Of a stretch of DNA of 64,000 nucleotides, positions 20,818 through 31,000 are shown one piece after another; the stretch's first letter is position 1, and each line of letters begins with the position of its first letter. The DNA lies in contig NZ_JBEPTK010000006.1 of NCBI RefSeq assembly GCF_040549485.1, positions 278,553 to 342,552 of the forward strand. Reading direction: 5' to 3'. A model generated the notes under the pieces. It had not been told where the DNA came from. It ran no database searches and saw only the letters and a list, made by a program, of their open reading frames with translations. Source of the DNA: Constrictibacter sp. MBR-5. Lineage in GTDB: Bacteria; Pseudomonadota; Alphaproteobacteria; JAJUGE01. The position numbers and the translations under genes are program-made.

Positions 20818-21957
20818 TTACCACTCCGTCCAGATCGGATTGAGGCCGGCCTTGGTGAGAACGTCGGCGCGGACCTTCATCCAGCCCTTCTCGAAAGTGT
20901 CCGCGTCCTTGGCGTTGGCGACGTGATCCTTCCAGGCGTCACGCAGGAGCTTCTCGCGCGCCAGCAGATCCGCCTGATGTTCCTCCTCGGCGGCCTTCCA
21001 GATGCCCTTTTCCTTGTAGTATCGGATCGCACCCGGATGGAACGGCAGTACCCAGCTGAGCACCTGCCTGTCGAGCGCCCAGCCCCTGGCACCGGGGGCG
21101 GAGTCCTTGTACTCGGGGTAGAGTTCGTACATCGCCGCGGTCATCTGATAGACCATCTCCTCGTCCTGGCTCTCGTAGCCGATGAGGATCGGATAGGGGT
21201 AGCTGGCAGCCTCGAACGGTTCCTTGATGCCGGCGCCTTCGCTGCACATCGACTTGAAGAAGTAAGGCGCCACCGCGTGCATCCGCTTCCAACCCGCCTC
21301 GTCATCGTGAGGCACCGGAGCGTAGTAGTAGCCACGCGGGCCGGCGGCGATCTTCGTCGCAAAGCCGGAACTGGTGATGGTGATGGCGCCGTCCACCTGC
21401 CCTTCGACGACGGCGTCCATCGAGGCGCCGTATCCGCCGAATTCGACGGTCTTCACGTCCGACCATTCCAGGCCGGCGAAGCGCAGATAGGCATAGACGT
21501 TCTGGTTCAGGGCCGGTGCCCCCTTCACCACCGGCAGGCGCTTGCCCTTGAGGTCCTTGTAGCTGGTGATGCCGAGGTCGCCGGCCAGCATCAGCGTGTT
21601 GCACGCGTCGGAGTTGGACATCGACAGCATCCGTAGCGGCTGCGGTCCCCAGTCCTTCTGGCCGAAGGTGAACACGGCCTCCAGCGCTTGGTAGCCACCG
21701 ATGCCGAAGGCGGAGAAATCGACCTTGTTCTCCCGCAGCGGCACCAGCCGGGAGACGTCGTTCTTTCCCGGGAGTACGCGGAGCGTGATGTTCTTCTTGT
21801 TCTTCAGCGCCGCACCGATCGCGACCGCCTGATTGTAGCCGGACGAGCCCACGTCGTAGGCCGTCCACGCCATCGTCGACGGCAGGTCCTTCGCGAAGGT
21901 CCCCCCGGCGATCGTCAATCCGGCAACGAGGCTCGTGGTCAACAACGCGTACCGCAT
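20818..21957 (-). CDS. TAXI-family TRAP transporter binding protein
   Basis: 379 residues with a signal peptide (1-22, ending TFA-K), then the TAXI fold: SSGYNQAVAIGAALKNKKNITLRVLPG and DFSAFGIGGYQALEAVF. It collects a solute in the periplasm for a fused TRAP permease. No DctQM-type permease gene is nearby. AGAGGAGG precedes the ATG. It is a paralog of the next gene upstream, with about half of aligned positions identical by eye. Neighbouring hyuAB suggests a ring-amide or related substrate (inference). Confidence 0.88.
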   Translation of the reverse strand: MRYALLTTSLVAGLTIAGGTFAKDLPSTMAWTAYDVGSSGYNQAVAIGAALKNKKNITLRVLPGKNDVSRLVPLRENKVDFSAFGIGGYQALEAVFTFGQKDWGPQPLRMLSMSNSDACNTLMLAGDLGITSYKDLKGKRLPVVKGAPALNQNVYAYLRFAGLEWSDVKTVEFGGYGASMDAVVEGQVDGAITITSSGFATKIAAGPRGYYYAPVPHDDEAGWKRMHAVAPYFFKSMCSEGAGIKEPFEAASYPYPILIGYESQDEEMVYQMTAAMYELYPEYKDSAPGARGWALDRQVLSWVLPFHPGAIRYYKEKGIWKAAEEEHQADLLAREKLLRDAWKDHVANAKDADTFEKGWMKVRADVLTKAGLNPIWTEW

Positions 21958-21989
21958 CTTCGCACCTCCTCTGTCGATCGTTGTTGTTG

Positions 21990-22051
21990 GGAGGAGTTTT
22001 CTCCTCCGAAAGCAGAACGGCCCCGCGGCGGGACGCCGTGGGGCCGTTCTG
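21990..22051 (-). terminator. Double hairpin between the two TAXI genes
   Basis: A 12-bp stem, CAGAACGGCCCC (22013-22024) with GGGGCCGTTCTG (22040-22051), lies 22 bases after the upstream TAXI stop. Next to it is a 7-bp stem GGAGGAG/CTCCTCC with a four-base loop (21990-22007), 33 bases before the next start. The first is terminator-like; the second could hide or mimic a ribosome site. Confidence 0.55.
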
Positions 22052-22072
22052 TCGTCAGCGGCGCATCGCCGC

Positions 22073-23236
22073 CTACCAGTCGCGCCAGACCGGCAATTCC
22101 TTCGCCTTCTCCAGGGCGGAGACGCGGGCCGATTGCCAGCCTTTCACGAATTCCTCTTCCGGGCGGCCCTTCGCCTCGGCCGCGTAGGTCTTCCACGCTT
22201 TCGCCAAGACATCCTGGCGCGCGAGGTTCGCCTCGTTGTTGGCCTGATGTGCGTCCGTCCACATTCCGGCCTCCTTGTAGTAGCGGACGGCGCCCTCGTG
22301 GACCGGAACGACCCAGTCGAGCCTCTGATTGTCACGGCGCCAACCGTCGGCGCCCGGCGCCGCATCCTTGTAGGACTCGTACAGGTCGAAGATGGCCTTC
22401 GTCATGGCATAGGCCGTGTCGGCGTCCATGTGGTCGTAGCTCATCAGCACGGGATAGGGGTAGGTCGCCGCTTCGAGCGGCTTCTCCTTGCTGAGCCCGA
22501 CGCCCTCGGTGCAGAGGTGCTTCACGTAATAGGGTCCGGCTTCCATCAGGCGCTTCCAGCCCGCTTCGTCGCCGTGCGGCGCGCCGGCGAAAGTCGCACC
22601 GCGCGGGCTCGCTTCGAGCTTGCGCACATTCCCGGTGATCGTCGACCCGAACGCCGCATCGGCCTGGTTGTTGACGATCGAATCGGCTGCGGCGGTCGCG
22701 CCCGGAAAGTCGACCCTGATGACGTCGTCCCACTCCAGGTCGGCGAAGCGCATATAGACGTAGAGATTGTAGTTGAGGCCGGGCGCACCACGGATGATCG
22801 AGACGCGCTTGCCCTTCAGGTCGTAGGCCGTCTTCACGCCGAGATCCCCCGCGGCGTAGGGCACGAGGCAGTAGTCGCCGAGAGACATCGCCACCGTCCG
22901 CAGCCGCTGCGGCCCCCAGTCGGGGTGCGCGAACTCGAAGACGCCCTCCTGCGCCATGTAGGTGCCGATCCCATTGGCGGCGAAGTCCGCCTTCTTGTCG
23001 CGGACCGGGACCAGCCGAGACAGATCGTTCTTGCCGGGCAGCACGCGCAACGTGATGCCCATCTGGTTCTTGAGAGCGCTGCCGATGGCGACCGCTTGGC
23101 CATAGCCGCTCGACGTCGTCTCGTAGGCGGTCCACGCGAGCGTCCGCGGCAGGCCGGCGGCCCCCGCGGTCCCGGCGACGAAGGTCGACAGGGCGAGCGC
23201 AAGCGCCCCACCCAGATGGTGCGAATTCAGCGACAT
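22073..23236 (-). CDS. TAXI-family TRAP transporter binding protein, second copy
   Basis: 387 residues. Signal peptide to about residue 27 (GTAGAAG), then the same TAXI landmarks as its neighbour: AWTAYETTSSGYGQAVAIG, ITLRVLPGKNDLSRLVP and DFAANGIGTYMAQEGVF. GGGAGGAGA lies right before the ATG at 23236, which fixes the start. A hairpin between the copies suggests separate control. Tandem duplication followed by divergence is the simplest origin. As with its partner, no permease is in the window. Confidence 0.88.
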   Translation of the reverse strand: MSLNSHHLGGALALALSTFVAGTAGAAGLPRTLAWTAYETTSSGYGQAVAIGSALKNQMGITLRVLPGKNDLSRLVPVRDKKADFAANGIGTYMAQEGVFEFAHPDWGPQRLRTVAMSLGDYCLVPYAAGDLGVKTAYDLKGKRVSIIRGAPGLNYNLYVYMRFADLEWDDVIRVDFPGATAAADSIVNNQADAAFGSTITGNVRKLEASPRGATFAGAPHGDEAGWKRLMEAGPYYVKHLCTEGVGLSKEKPLEAATYPYPVLMSYDHMDADTAYAMTKAIFDLYESYKDAAPGADGWRRDNQRLDWVVPVHEGAVRYYKEAGMWTDAHQANNEANLARQDVLAKAWKTYAAEAKGRPEEEFVKGWQSARVSALEKAKELPVWRDW

Positions 23237-23405
23237 ATCTCCTCCCGCGGGCTCCGTTGTGGCTGGAGCTTCCTTCTCAATCGCAGGATGATCGCCCCCG
23301 CCAGCCCCCGGAGTCAAACCACCCCCGGGCCCCATCCGGAAGCCCGACTTGCGGCAATGACGCGGGACGCCTAGCTTTGCCGCATCCAACAGTCGGAGAC
23401 CGCAC

Positions 23406-24620
23406 GTGCTCGAAGGCAAGCGCATCCTCCTGGTGATCGCCGGAGGCATCGCGGCTTACAAGAGCCTCGACCTGATACGGCGCCTGCGCGAACGCGGGGC
23501 GTCGGTGCGGTGCATCCTCACCAAGGGTGGTGCCGAATTCGTCACGCCGCTCGCCGTCGCCGCGCTCAGCGAGGAGAAAGTCTATCAGCACCTGTTCTCG
23601 CTGACCGACGAGAACGAGATGGGCCATATCCGCCTGTCGCGCGAAGCAGACTTGGTCCTGGTGGCGCCGGCCACCGCCGACATCATGGCCAGGATGGCAG
23701 CCGGCATCTGCGACGACCTGGCGACAACGGCCCTGCTCGCCACCGACAAGCCGGTGATGGTCGCCCCCTCGATGAATGTCATGATGTGGGGCCACCTCGC
23801 GACGCAGGCCAATCTGGCGACGCTGGAGAAGCGTGGCGTGCTGCGCGTGGGGCCGGGCTCCGGCGACCTCGCCTGCGGCGAAGTCGGTTCCGGCCGCCTC
23901 GCCGAGGTGATGGACATCGTCCGGGCCGTGGAATCCTTCTTCGACGCGTCCGCTGGCCCCCGCCCCCTCTCCGGGCGCCGGGCGATCGTGACCAGCGGAC
24001 CGACATGGGAGGCGATCGATCCGGTCCGCTACATCGCGAACCGATCCTCGGGCAAGCAGGGCCACGCCATCGCTGCGGCGCTGGCGAAACTCGGCGCGGA
24101 GACGGTTCTGGTCTCCGGACCCAGCCGGGAACCCGATCCTCAGGGCGTGAGGGTGATCCACATCGAGTCCGCACGCGAGATGCGCGACGCCTGTTTCACC
24201 GCACTGCCGGCCGACATCGCCGTCTGCGCCGCCGCCGTTGCCGACTGGCGGCCGGCAGAGGCCGCCGGCCAGAAAATGAAGAAGAACGGCGATGCCCCTG
24301 CACCGCTCGCCCTGACCGAGAACCCGGACATCCTCGCCAGCCTGTCGCAGGCGGAGAACCGACGCCCGCGCCTGGTCGTCGGGTTCGCCGCGGAGACGGA
24401 GAACGTCGTCGCCTATGCCCAGGCGAAGCGCGCGCGGAAGGGCTGCGACTGGATCCTCGCCAACGACGTCGCGCCGGGTACGGGCACCTTCGGCGGCGCC
24501 AGCAACACCATCCATCTGATCACCGCCGAAACCGTCGAGGACTGGCCGACCATGTCGAAGGAAGCGGTCGCCGGACGCTTGGCGGAGCGTATCGCGGCCG
24601 CCTTCGGCAGGCCGGCGTGA
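23406..24620 (+). CDS. coaBC: Bifunctional phosphopantothenoylcysteine decarboxylase/synthetase CoaBC
   Basis: Makes 4'-phosphopantetheine for coenzyme A. Residues 1-180 are the FMN-dependent decarboxylase CoaC ([40 protein letters not shown]); residues 185-400 are the CTP-dependent synthetase CoaB ([37 protein letters not shown]). 404 residues, the normal length. Starts with GTG. Its stop overlaps the dut start as GTGA. Divergent from the TAXI genes, with 169 bases between. Confidence 0.96.
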   Translation: MLEGKRILLVIAGGIAAYKSLDLIRRLRERGASVRCILTKGGAEFVTPLAVAALSEEKVYQHLFSLTDENEMGHIRLSREADLVLVAPATADIMARMAAGICDDLATTALLATDKPVMVAPSMNVMMWGHLATQANLATLEKRGVLRVGPGSGDLACGEVGSGRLAEVMDIVRAVESFFDASAGPRPLSGRRAIVTSGPTWEAIDPVRYIANRSSGKQGHAIAAALAKLGAETVLVSGPSREPDPQGVRVIHIESAREMRDACFTALPADIAVCAAAVADWRPAEAAGQKMKKNGDAPAPLALTENPDILASLSQAENRRPRLVVGFAAETENVVAYAQAKRARKGCDWILANDVAPGTGTFGGASNTIHLITAETVEDWPTMSKEAVAGRLAERIAAAFGRPA

Positions 24621-25069
24621 CGCCGGTCGCCGTCGAGGTCGAAAGGCTGGACCATGCGCGCGACCTGCCCCTGCCGGCCTATGCGACGCCGCAGGCGGCC
24701 GGCATGGATCTTCTCGCGGCCGTCGACGCTCCCGTCCATCTCGCGCCCGGCGCGCGGGCGCTGATCCCCACGGGACTTCGCATCGCCCTCCCCGAAGGCT
24801 ATGAGGCTCAGGTTCGGCCGCGCTCCGGCCTTGCGCTGCGACACGGGGTCACGGTGCTGAACAGCCCGGGCACGATCGACGCCGACTATCGGGGCGAGAT
24901 CGGCGTCATTCTCGCGAATTTCGGCGAGACGGCGTGCACCATCGACCGGGGAATGCGCATCGCTCAACTCGTCGTGGCTCCCGTTTCCCATGTCCGGTGG
25001 GTCGCGACCGAAACGCTCGACGAAACCCCGCGCGGCCAAGGTGGTTTCGGATCGACCGGGTTTCGCTGA
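24617..25069 (+). CDS. dut: dUTP diphosphatase
   Basis: Trimeric dUTPase hydrolysing dUTP to dUMP and pyrophosphate, 150 residues. The motifs are in order: [47 protein letters not shown] and the C-terminal arm [11 protein letters not shown]. The GTG start overlaps the coaBC stop by four bases, the usual coaBC-dut pairing of proteobacteria. Confidence 0.96.
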   Translation: MTPVAVEVERLDHARDLPLPAYATPQAAGMDLLAAVDAPVHLAPGARALIPTGLRIALPEGYEAQVRPRSGLALRHGVTVLNSPGTIDADYRGEIGVILANFGETACTIDRGMRIAQLVVAPVSHVRWVATETLDETPRGQGGFGSTGFR

Positions 25070-25172
25070 CTTACGTCGGCAGAAAGCGCCTGAGGCGCTT
25101 GCACCGCGCGGCTTCCGCACCATAATCGCCGCCCAAGACTGGACATATCCCCTTAGCGCCGGAGACCCGCGC

Positions 25173-26333
25173 ATGGCAGCCACTGGCTTCCGCTTTCCGA
25201 AAGTCGACCTGGGCCCCGAAGCGGAACAACTCCGCGCCGACGTCAGGGCTTTTCTGGCGGAAGAACTCGCCTCCGGCGGCTTCACCCCGATGGCGGACTC
25301 CTGGACGTCGGGCTACTCCGCCGAGTTCAGCCGCAAGCTGGGTGCCAAGGGTTGGTTGGGCATGACGTGGCCGAAGCAGTATGGCGGCCATGAGCTGACC
25401 GCGCTCGATCGCTACGTCGTCACCGAGGAACTGCTGTCGGCGGGCGCTCCGGTCGCTCTGCACTGGATCGCCGATCGCCAGAGCGGTCCGCTCCTGCTTC
25501 GCTTCGGCACCGAGGAGCAGCGGCAGTCGATCCTGCCGCGCATCGTCCGCGGCGAATGCTATTTCTGCATCGGCATGAGCGAACCGGACTCCGGGTCCGA
25601 CCTCGCCTCGCTGCGGTCGAGCGGCAAGCGGGTCGATGGCGGCTGGCTGGTCACCGGTCGGAAGATCTGGACCAGCGGCGCGCACCTCTGCGACTACATG
25701 ATCGCCCTGATCCGTACGTCGCCGCGCGACGACACGGCCCGCCACGACGGCCTCAGCCAGTTCCTGATCGACCTGAAGAGCAAGGGCATCTCGATCCGCC
25801 CGATCAGCAACATCGCGGGCGAAGCGCATTTCAATGAGGTCCTGTTCGAGGACGTGTTCGTGCCGGACTCGATGGTCGTCGGCAACATCGGCGACGGCTG
25901 GAAGCAGGTGGTCAGCGAACTCGCCTTCGAACGCAGCGGCCCGGAACGCTTCCTCAGCAGCTTCGTCGTCCTGCGCGAAGGCCTGCGCGAGATCGGCGAA
26001 ATGCCGAACGACGGCGCTGCCGGCAGCATCGGCAGGCTGGTGGCCCAACTGAAGGCACTGCGGCGCATGTCGCTCGGCGTAAACGGCCTGCTGCAGGCGG
26101 GAGAATCCCCCGTCGCCGCCGCGGCACTCGTCAAGGAGGTGGGCACCCGGTACGAGCGGACCGTGTTGGAAGACATGCGTCAGCACATCCCGTACCGCCC
26201 GGCCGGCCAGTCTCCGGACGCCTATGCGTCCGTCCTGCGCGACGGCATCCTGCACGTTCCATCCGCGACCATCCGCGGTGGCACGAACGAAGTCCTCAAG
26301 GGCATCGTCGCCCGCGAACTCGGCCTGCGCTGA
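25173..26333 (+). CDS. Acyl-CoA dehydrogenase
   Basis: 386 residues of an FAD-dependent acyl-CoA dehydrogenase: N-terminal helical domain to about 125, beta domain with CIGMSEPDSGSDLASL and KIWTSGAH, C-terminal four-helix domain ending ATIRGGTNEVLKGIVARELGLR. It oxidises an acyl-CoA at C2-C3. The Asn in the last motif sits where the catalytic Glu may lie in other subfamilies. A closely similar gene is at 57480-58640. It is 37 bases before a second, shorter acyl-CoA dehydrogenase, so the two may form a heteromeric enzyme (inference). Substrate unknown. Confidence 0.88.
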   Translation: MAATGFRFPKVDLGPEAEQLRADVRAFLAEELASGGFTPMADSWTSGYSAEFSRKLGAKGWLGMTWPKQYGGHELTALDRYVVTEELLSAGAPVALHWIADRQSGPLLLRFGTEEQRQSILPRIVRGECYFCIGMSEPDSGSDLASLRSSGKRVDGGWLVTGRKIWTSGAHLCDYMIALIRTSPRDDTARHDGLSQFLIDLKSKGISIRPISNIAGEAHFNEVLFEDVFVPDSMVVGNIGDGWKQVVSELAFERSGPERFLSSFVVLREGLREIGEMPNDGAAGSIGRLVAQLKALRRMSLGVNGLLQAGESPVAAAALVKEVGTRYERTVLEDMRQHIPYRPAGQSPDAYASVLRDGILHVPSATIRGGTNEVLKGIVARELGLR

Positions 26334-26370
26334 TACGGCGCCGATCAACGAATAAGTCGAAAGAAGACAG

Positions 26371-27429
26371 ATGAACGACAGCGACAATCTTATCGTCGAT
26401 ACGGCCACCAAGCTCCTGCAGGACCTGTCCACGCCGAGCATCATCAATGACGCTGAGGCGGGGAAATGGCCCGGGGGGTTGTGGGATGCCCTCGAAGAGT
26501 CCGGCCTGACGCTGACCTGGGTCTCCGACGAACTTGGCGGTGCCGGGGCCGAGGTATCGGACGGGTTCGCCGTGCTGAAAGTGGCCGGGCTGTTCACGGC
26601 CCCTGTCCCGCTCGCCGAGACGTTGCTCGCCGGGTGGCTGCTCGGCCAGGCCGGAATGAACGTTCCCGCCGGACCGATGACGGCCGGACCTGTCTACGCC
26701 GACGCATCGATCGACCTCAACGGCGGCAAGCTGACGGGCAGCGCGCGTCACCTGCCCTTCGCGCGCTCCGCCAAGCACATCGCCCTGATCGTCCGCGACG
26801 GCGGCACGCCGAAGGTTGCACTGGTCGCGGCGGCCGACTGCGCGATCGCCCACGGCGTCAGCCTCGCCGGCGAACCGCGCGACGATGTCTCGTTCGACGG
26901 GGTGACGCCGCTGAAGGTCTCGCCCGCACCAGCCGGACTGGACGAGACGCGCCTCGCCATGGTCGGTGCCGCCATGCGATCGGTGCAGATGGCCGGTGCC
27001 CTGCAGAAAATTCTGGACCAGTCGGTGCAGTACGCGACCGAGCGCGTGCAGTTCGGCCGCCCCATCGGCAAGTTCCAGGCCATCCAGCATTCGCTGGCCG
27101 AGTTGGCCGGCGAAGTCGCTGCCGCGGGTGCCGCAGCCGATGCCGCGGCAGAAGCCGTGGCGCGTGGCGCCTTCGACGATGCGGACGTCGCCGACATCGC
27201 GACCGCAAAGATCCGGGTGGGCGAAGCCGCGAGCACCGGGTCGGCGATCGCCCATCAGGTGCACGGCGCGATGGGCTTCACCTACGAACACTCGCTGCAT
27301 CACGCCACCCGCCGGCTTTGGGCATGGCGCGACGAGTTCGGCAACGAGGCACAGTGGTCGATCCGCCTGGGCCACCTGGTGGCGAAGCGCGGCGCCGACG
27401 ATCTGTGGCCGTTCATTACCGGGGCCTGA
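26371..27429 (+). CDS. Acyl-CoA dehydrogenase, partner subunit type
   Basis: 352 residues, shorter than the gene before it, and with weaker central motifs: the SEPDSGSD block is missing, while the C-terminal domain is recognisable (QYATERVQFGRPIGKFQAIQH, QVHGAMGFTYEHSLHHATRRLW). This pattern is typical of the second partner of two-gene acyl-CoA dehydrogenases known from steroid and bile-acid degradation, where active site and FAD site are shared. A distinct terminator follows. Assignment to a specific pathway is not possible from this window. Confidence 0.82.
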   Translation: MNDSDNLIVDTATKLLQDLSTPSIINDAEAGKWPGGLWDALEESGLTLTWVSDELGGAGAEVSDGFAVLKVAGLFTAPVPLAETLLAGWLLGQAGMNVPAGPMTAGPVYADASIDLNGGKLTGSARHLPFARSAKHIALIVRDGGTPKVALVAAADCAIAHGVSLAGEPRDDVSFDGVTPLKVSPAPAGLDETRLAMVGAAMRSVQMAGALQKILDQSVQYATERVQFGRPIGKFQAIQHSLAELAGEVAAAGAAADAAAEAVARGAFDDADVADIATAKIRVGEAASTGSAIAHQVHGAMGFTYEHSLHHATRRLWAWRDEFGNEAQWSIRLGHLVAKRGADDLWPFITGA

Positions 27430-27454
27430 TCACCGCTCCGGGCTGAAATGACGA

Positions 27455-27490
27455 GGGCGCCGCTCCCGGCCGGGAGCGGCGCCCTTTCTC
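27455..27490 (+). terminator. Terminator between acyl-CoA dehydrogenase and bcsD
   Basis: A near-perfect 14-bp stem, GGGCGCCGCTCCCG paired with CGGGAGCGGCGCCC (27455-27484), followed by TTTCTCTT on the plus strand. It lies between convergent genes and can also act on the cellulose operon. Confidence 0.8.
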
Positions 27491-27512
27491 TTCGCCGACG
27501 GATGCAGTGAGA

Positions 27513-27980
27513 TCAGCCGTGCCGGCCGTAGAGCATCACGATCGGCTTGTACGGTGAGTCCGGCAGTTCGGCATGCCGCGCGCGCAGGCCGCGTCCGCCC
27601 AATGCGTTCAGCCACTCGGTATAGAGACCTTCCAGAACCGGTACGAACCAAGTGTCCGGAGCGTTCTGGTACATCGGGACCATCGGATAGGCGCCGTGGA
27701 CAACCTTCAGATGCGGCCCCGCCTCCTCGATCTCGACCCATCCCCAATCGATCTGCCACAGGACCCGGTTGATCTCGGAAACCAGATCCGGCAGCGACGT
27801 GCAGTCCGGCAGGGGCAGCGACCGTGCCACGCGTGTGCCGACACGGAACAGGAAGTCCTCGGCGGCGGATGCTTCGACCTGATCGTAGAACTCCGCCACC
27901 ATCTCGGTCAGAAAGGCGCGCCATTGCTCGGCGCAGCTCCGCTGGCCGTAATAGTGAAGGCTTGACTGCACGTCGGTCAT
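27513..27980 (-). CDS. bcsD: Cellulose synthase subunit D
   Basis: 155 residues, matching the 156-residue BcsD/AcsD of Komagataeibacter, a periplasmic octameric ring that helps order nascent glucan chains. Recognisable pieces are the aromatic N terminus SLHYYGQRSCAEQWRAFLTEM, LPDLVSEINRVLWQIDWGWVEI, the HLKVVHGAYP stretch and GLYTEWLNALGG. No signal peptide is visible, as in known BcsD. It is last in the bcs operon, 29 bases after bcsC, with GGGGGAAG before its ATG. Confidence 0.85.
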   Translation of the reverse strand: MTDVQSSLHYYGQRSCAEQWRAFLTEMVAEFYDQVEASAAEDFLFRVGTRVARSLPLPDCTSLPDLVSEINRVLWQIDWGWVEIEEAGPHLKVVHGAYPMVPMYQNAPDTWFVPVLEGLYTEWLNALGGRGLRARHAELPDSPYKPIVMLYGRHG

Positions 27981-28009
27981 AGATCGGCTTCCCCCCGGCG
28001 TACGGATTC

Positions 28010-31000
28010 TCAGCGATCCCCGCCGAGCGTGTGACGCAGATAGATCAGGCCGGTCGCCTCGAACCAGTCGGCCGCACTGTCCATGCTCGCGGCTGCGCCG
28101 ATCGACGTCTGACGGTTGACCTCATACTCGATCTGGCCGCGGACGTTCAGACCGATGCCGGTGTCGTCCTCGGCGGCATAGGTCGTGATCGCACTCGCAT
28201 CGGTCCGTGCCCGATCCTCGAGCGCAGCCTGGGCGCCGCTGTCGTGCGGGAACACCGGCGTCGCGTCTTCCTCCCAATCCTGGATGCCAATGGCACCGCC
28301 AATCATGTAGGTGACACGATCCCGCCGTGCGATGTACTCCGCCGGCACCGAGAAGGACACGTAGCTCTGCGGACTGAAGTAACCGCCGTGTCCCATCGTG
28401 AAGTAACGCAGATTCTTGTCGTAGGTGAAGTAGCTCAGGCTACCCCCGACCTTCAGTTCCTCGTCCCGGCGCTGGATGAACCGGTAATAGGCGCCGAGAT
28501 TCATCTCGAACATGTCGTTCGTCTCGGTGTCCTCGCCCTGCAGCTTGTAGTAGGCACCGTTGACATAGGCGCCGACGGCGCCGTCGTCATAGTTCAACTC
28601 CACCCGACCGCCCCTCCGGGTCACGCCACCCCAGGTGAGATCCTCGGTCCTCGCGTCTTCGGCGCCCGCATAGGACAGAAGGCTGTCGGTCACGGCGCGC
28701 TGCTCGAGCGTGAACTTCAGGCCGATATTCTGGTCCAACATCGGCGCAAAGCTTACGCCGCCGACCGGGTTGATCAGGTCGAAGCCGAGCGGAGTGACGC
28801 CGAGGTCGACCGAGAACGCATCGATCCCGTAGCCGACGTTGACGCCGACACCCGCGGCGTCCTGTTTGCCCGGATCGAGCAGAGGCAGCAGGGGATTGAG
28901 GCCAAAGCGGTCGAGATCGCCGCTGCTGACGTTGCCCGCATTCAGGTAGGTCGGCGTCAGCGTCGCGGTCAGTCGCCCCGCCCCGGGGGAGAAGGTCGCC
29001 TTCATCGGCGCCTGTATGTCGGTCAGCCGATCCAGGCCGCTGTCGCCGTCGCGGCCGCGGAAGCGAATCCCGCCTTCGAAGGACGGCCCAGTCTCACGCC
29101 GGATCTGGGCGAGGCTGGTCTGGATGTCGCTCATCAGATTGTCGGGTTGCCGCTGCACCCGCGAGGCCGGATCGATGAACGGCGGCACGTAGCCGTCGCC
29201 CGCCGGCGAGGGATAGGTCTGCGGCGGGCGGGCCTGCGCCTGCCGGGCGGCAGGCGCGGGAGCGCCATAGCTGCCAGTCGGCGGCACGTACGGGACATAG
29301 GCCGCCGGATAGCTCCCCTGGCTCTGCAGGTAGGGCGGCATCGCCGGGTCGGCACTGGTGTTGGGCGTGCGTCCCGAAACCGACGGCGGCGGCGGAAGCA
29401 CGTAGGCCAGATCCACCCGCGGATCGGCCGAGGCGATCTGCACGGGCTTCGCGCTGGATGCCGTCTGCGGCCCGGCTTCCGCCGGAAGCGCCGCCTGGGG
29501 ACGCGAGAAGGGATTACGTCCTGCACCCGCAGGGCGGAACGGATTGGCGTTGCCCGCAGTCGGCACGGCGGGCGAGAGGGTGCGGAACGGATTGTTCGGC
29601 AACGGCACCCGGCCCGCCGGCGAGGCCATCGAGGTGGTCGCCGCGGCGATCTCCTGTTCGCGCAGTGCCCGTGCCGTCTCCAGCGACTTACGCGCCGTTG
29701 CCATATCCCCCTCGGAGCGCGCCACTTCTCCGACGAGGTAATAGAGGCGGGGCTCGCGCGGATACCATTCCAACGCCCGCCCCAGGAGGCTGGTCGCGTA
29801 ATCATGGTCGCGCGACGCGATCGCGGCGCCGACGGCCCCACGGATCACGTTCAGGTCGGTCGGGTTCAGCTCCAACGCCGTCGAATAGACCGACCGCGCC
29901 TCTTCGGTATAGCCCGCTGTCCCGTAGACCCGCCCCAACGCCATCAGCAGGTTCACATTGTTCGGATCCTGGGCGAGATGCGGATAGAGGATGTCGTAGG
30001 CGTCGGCATAGGCGCCCGCCTCGCGCGCACGGTCTGCCTGCATCACCGCCAGGTCCGCCGACTTGCCGGCGAGCTCGCGACGTTCCCGCGCCGTCATCGT
30101 CGCGTTCTGCTCGAGCGAGCGGATCCAGGCGGCGGCTTCGGCCTCCTGGCCCGACTTGAGCAGGACGTTCACATACTGAAGCTGCGTCTCCGGCTTCGCG
30201 TTGCCACCCGAGACGTGCGGCCGGAGGATCGCGAGTGCACGCCGGCTGTCCCCGACATCCGCCATAGCGCTGGCGACGCGTGCCGTCTTGTCGACGGTCT
30301 GGGGCGGCAGGCGGTAGAGCTCGTCCAGGATCCGCTGCGACTCGCGCGGCAGGCCGGCCTCGGCGAAGGCCTTCGCCCGGTTGATCTGCGCCTTCATGTA
30401 TGTCCGGTAGCGCAGATCGCGCATCGCGGAGGTCTGGCTTGCGACGGGGACGCGGTCGAGGGCGTAGATCGCCTCCGTCGACATCTCCTGTTCGTCGTAC
30501 CAGATGGCGGCCGCATGCAGCGCCGCCGGGGTCGTACCCGGCGCGTCGACCATCGACTGCACCATCTCGCGCGCCTGGCCTCGCTCGCCCTGGCGTGCCA
30601 GGAAGCGGGCGAAATCGAGCCGCACCCAGGGGTTTGACGGGTCCGATACGACCGCATCCTGGTAGATGCGGAACGCCGCGTCGCCCTCTCCCGCAAGTTC
30701 GTACTGCTTGGCCTGCATCCGCAGGACCTCGGCACGGCCTTCGGCACCGAGCCCCGCACTGCCGACGTTCGTACGGTCGAGCCGCGACGACAGCGCGAGC
30801 GCCGCATCCGTGCGATTCTGAGCCACATAGAGATTGAACAGGCCGCTGATCGCCTGAACGTCGTTCGGATCACGCTGCAGGACAGCCTGGTACTCGCGTT
30901 CGGCCGCATCGTCCTTGCCCTGACGCACCAGGACATCGGCCAGCGCACGCCGGGCCTCGCTCGCATCGCTCGAATTGCCGCGTGCCAGGCCGGTCAGGAT

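Noticed and set aside
23237..23405. Riboswitch or second regulatory RNA between the TAXI gene and coaBC
   Set aside because: No conserved riboswitch core seen; only ordinary divergent promoter space.
28031..30637. Open frame of 868 codons opposite bcsC
   Set aside because: Shadow of bcsC; Arg/His/Gly-rich with no motif.
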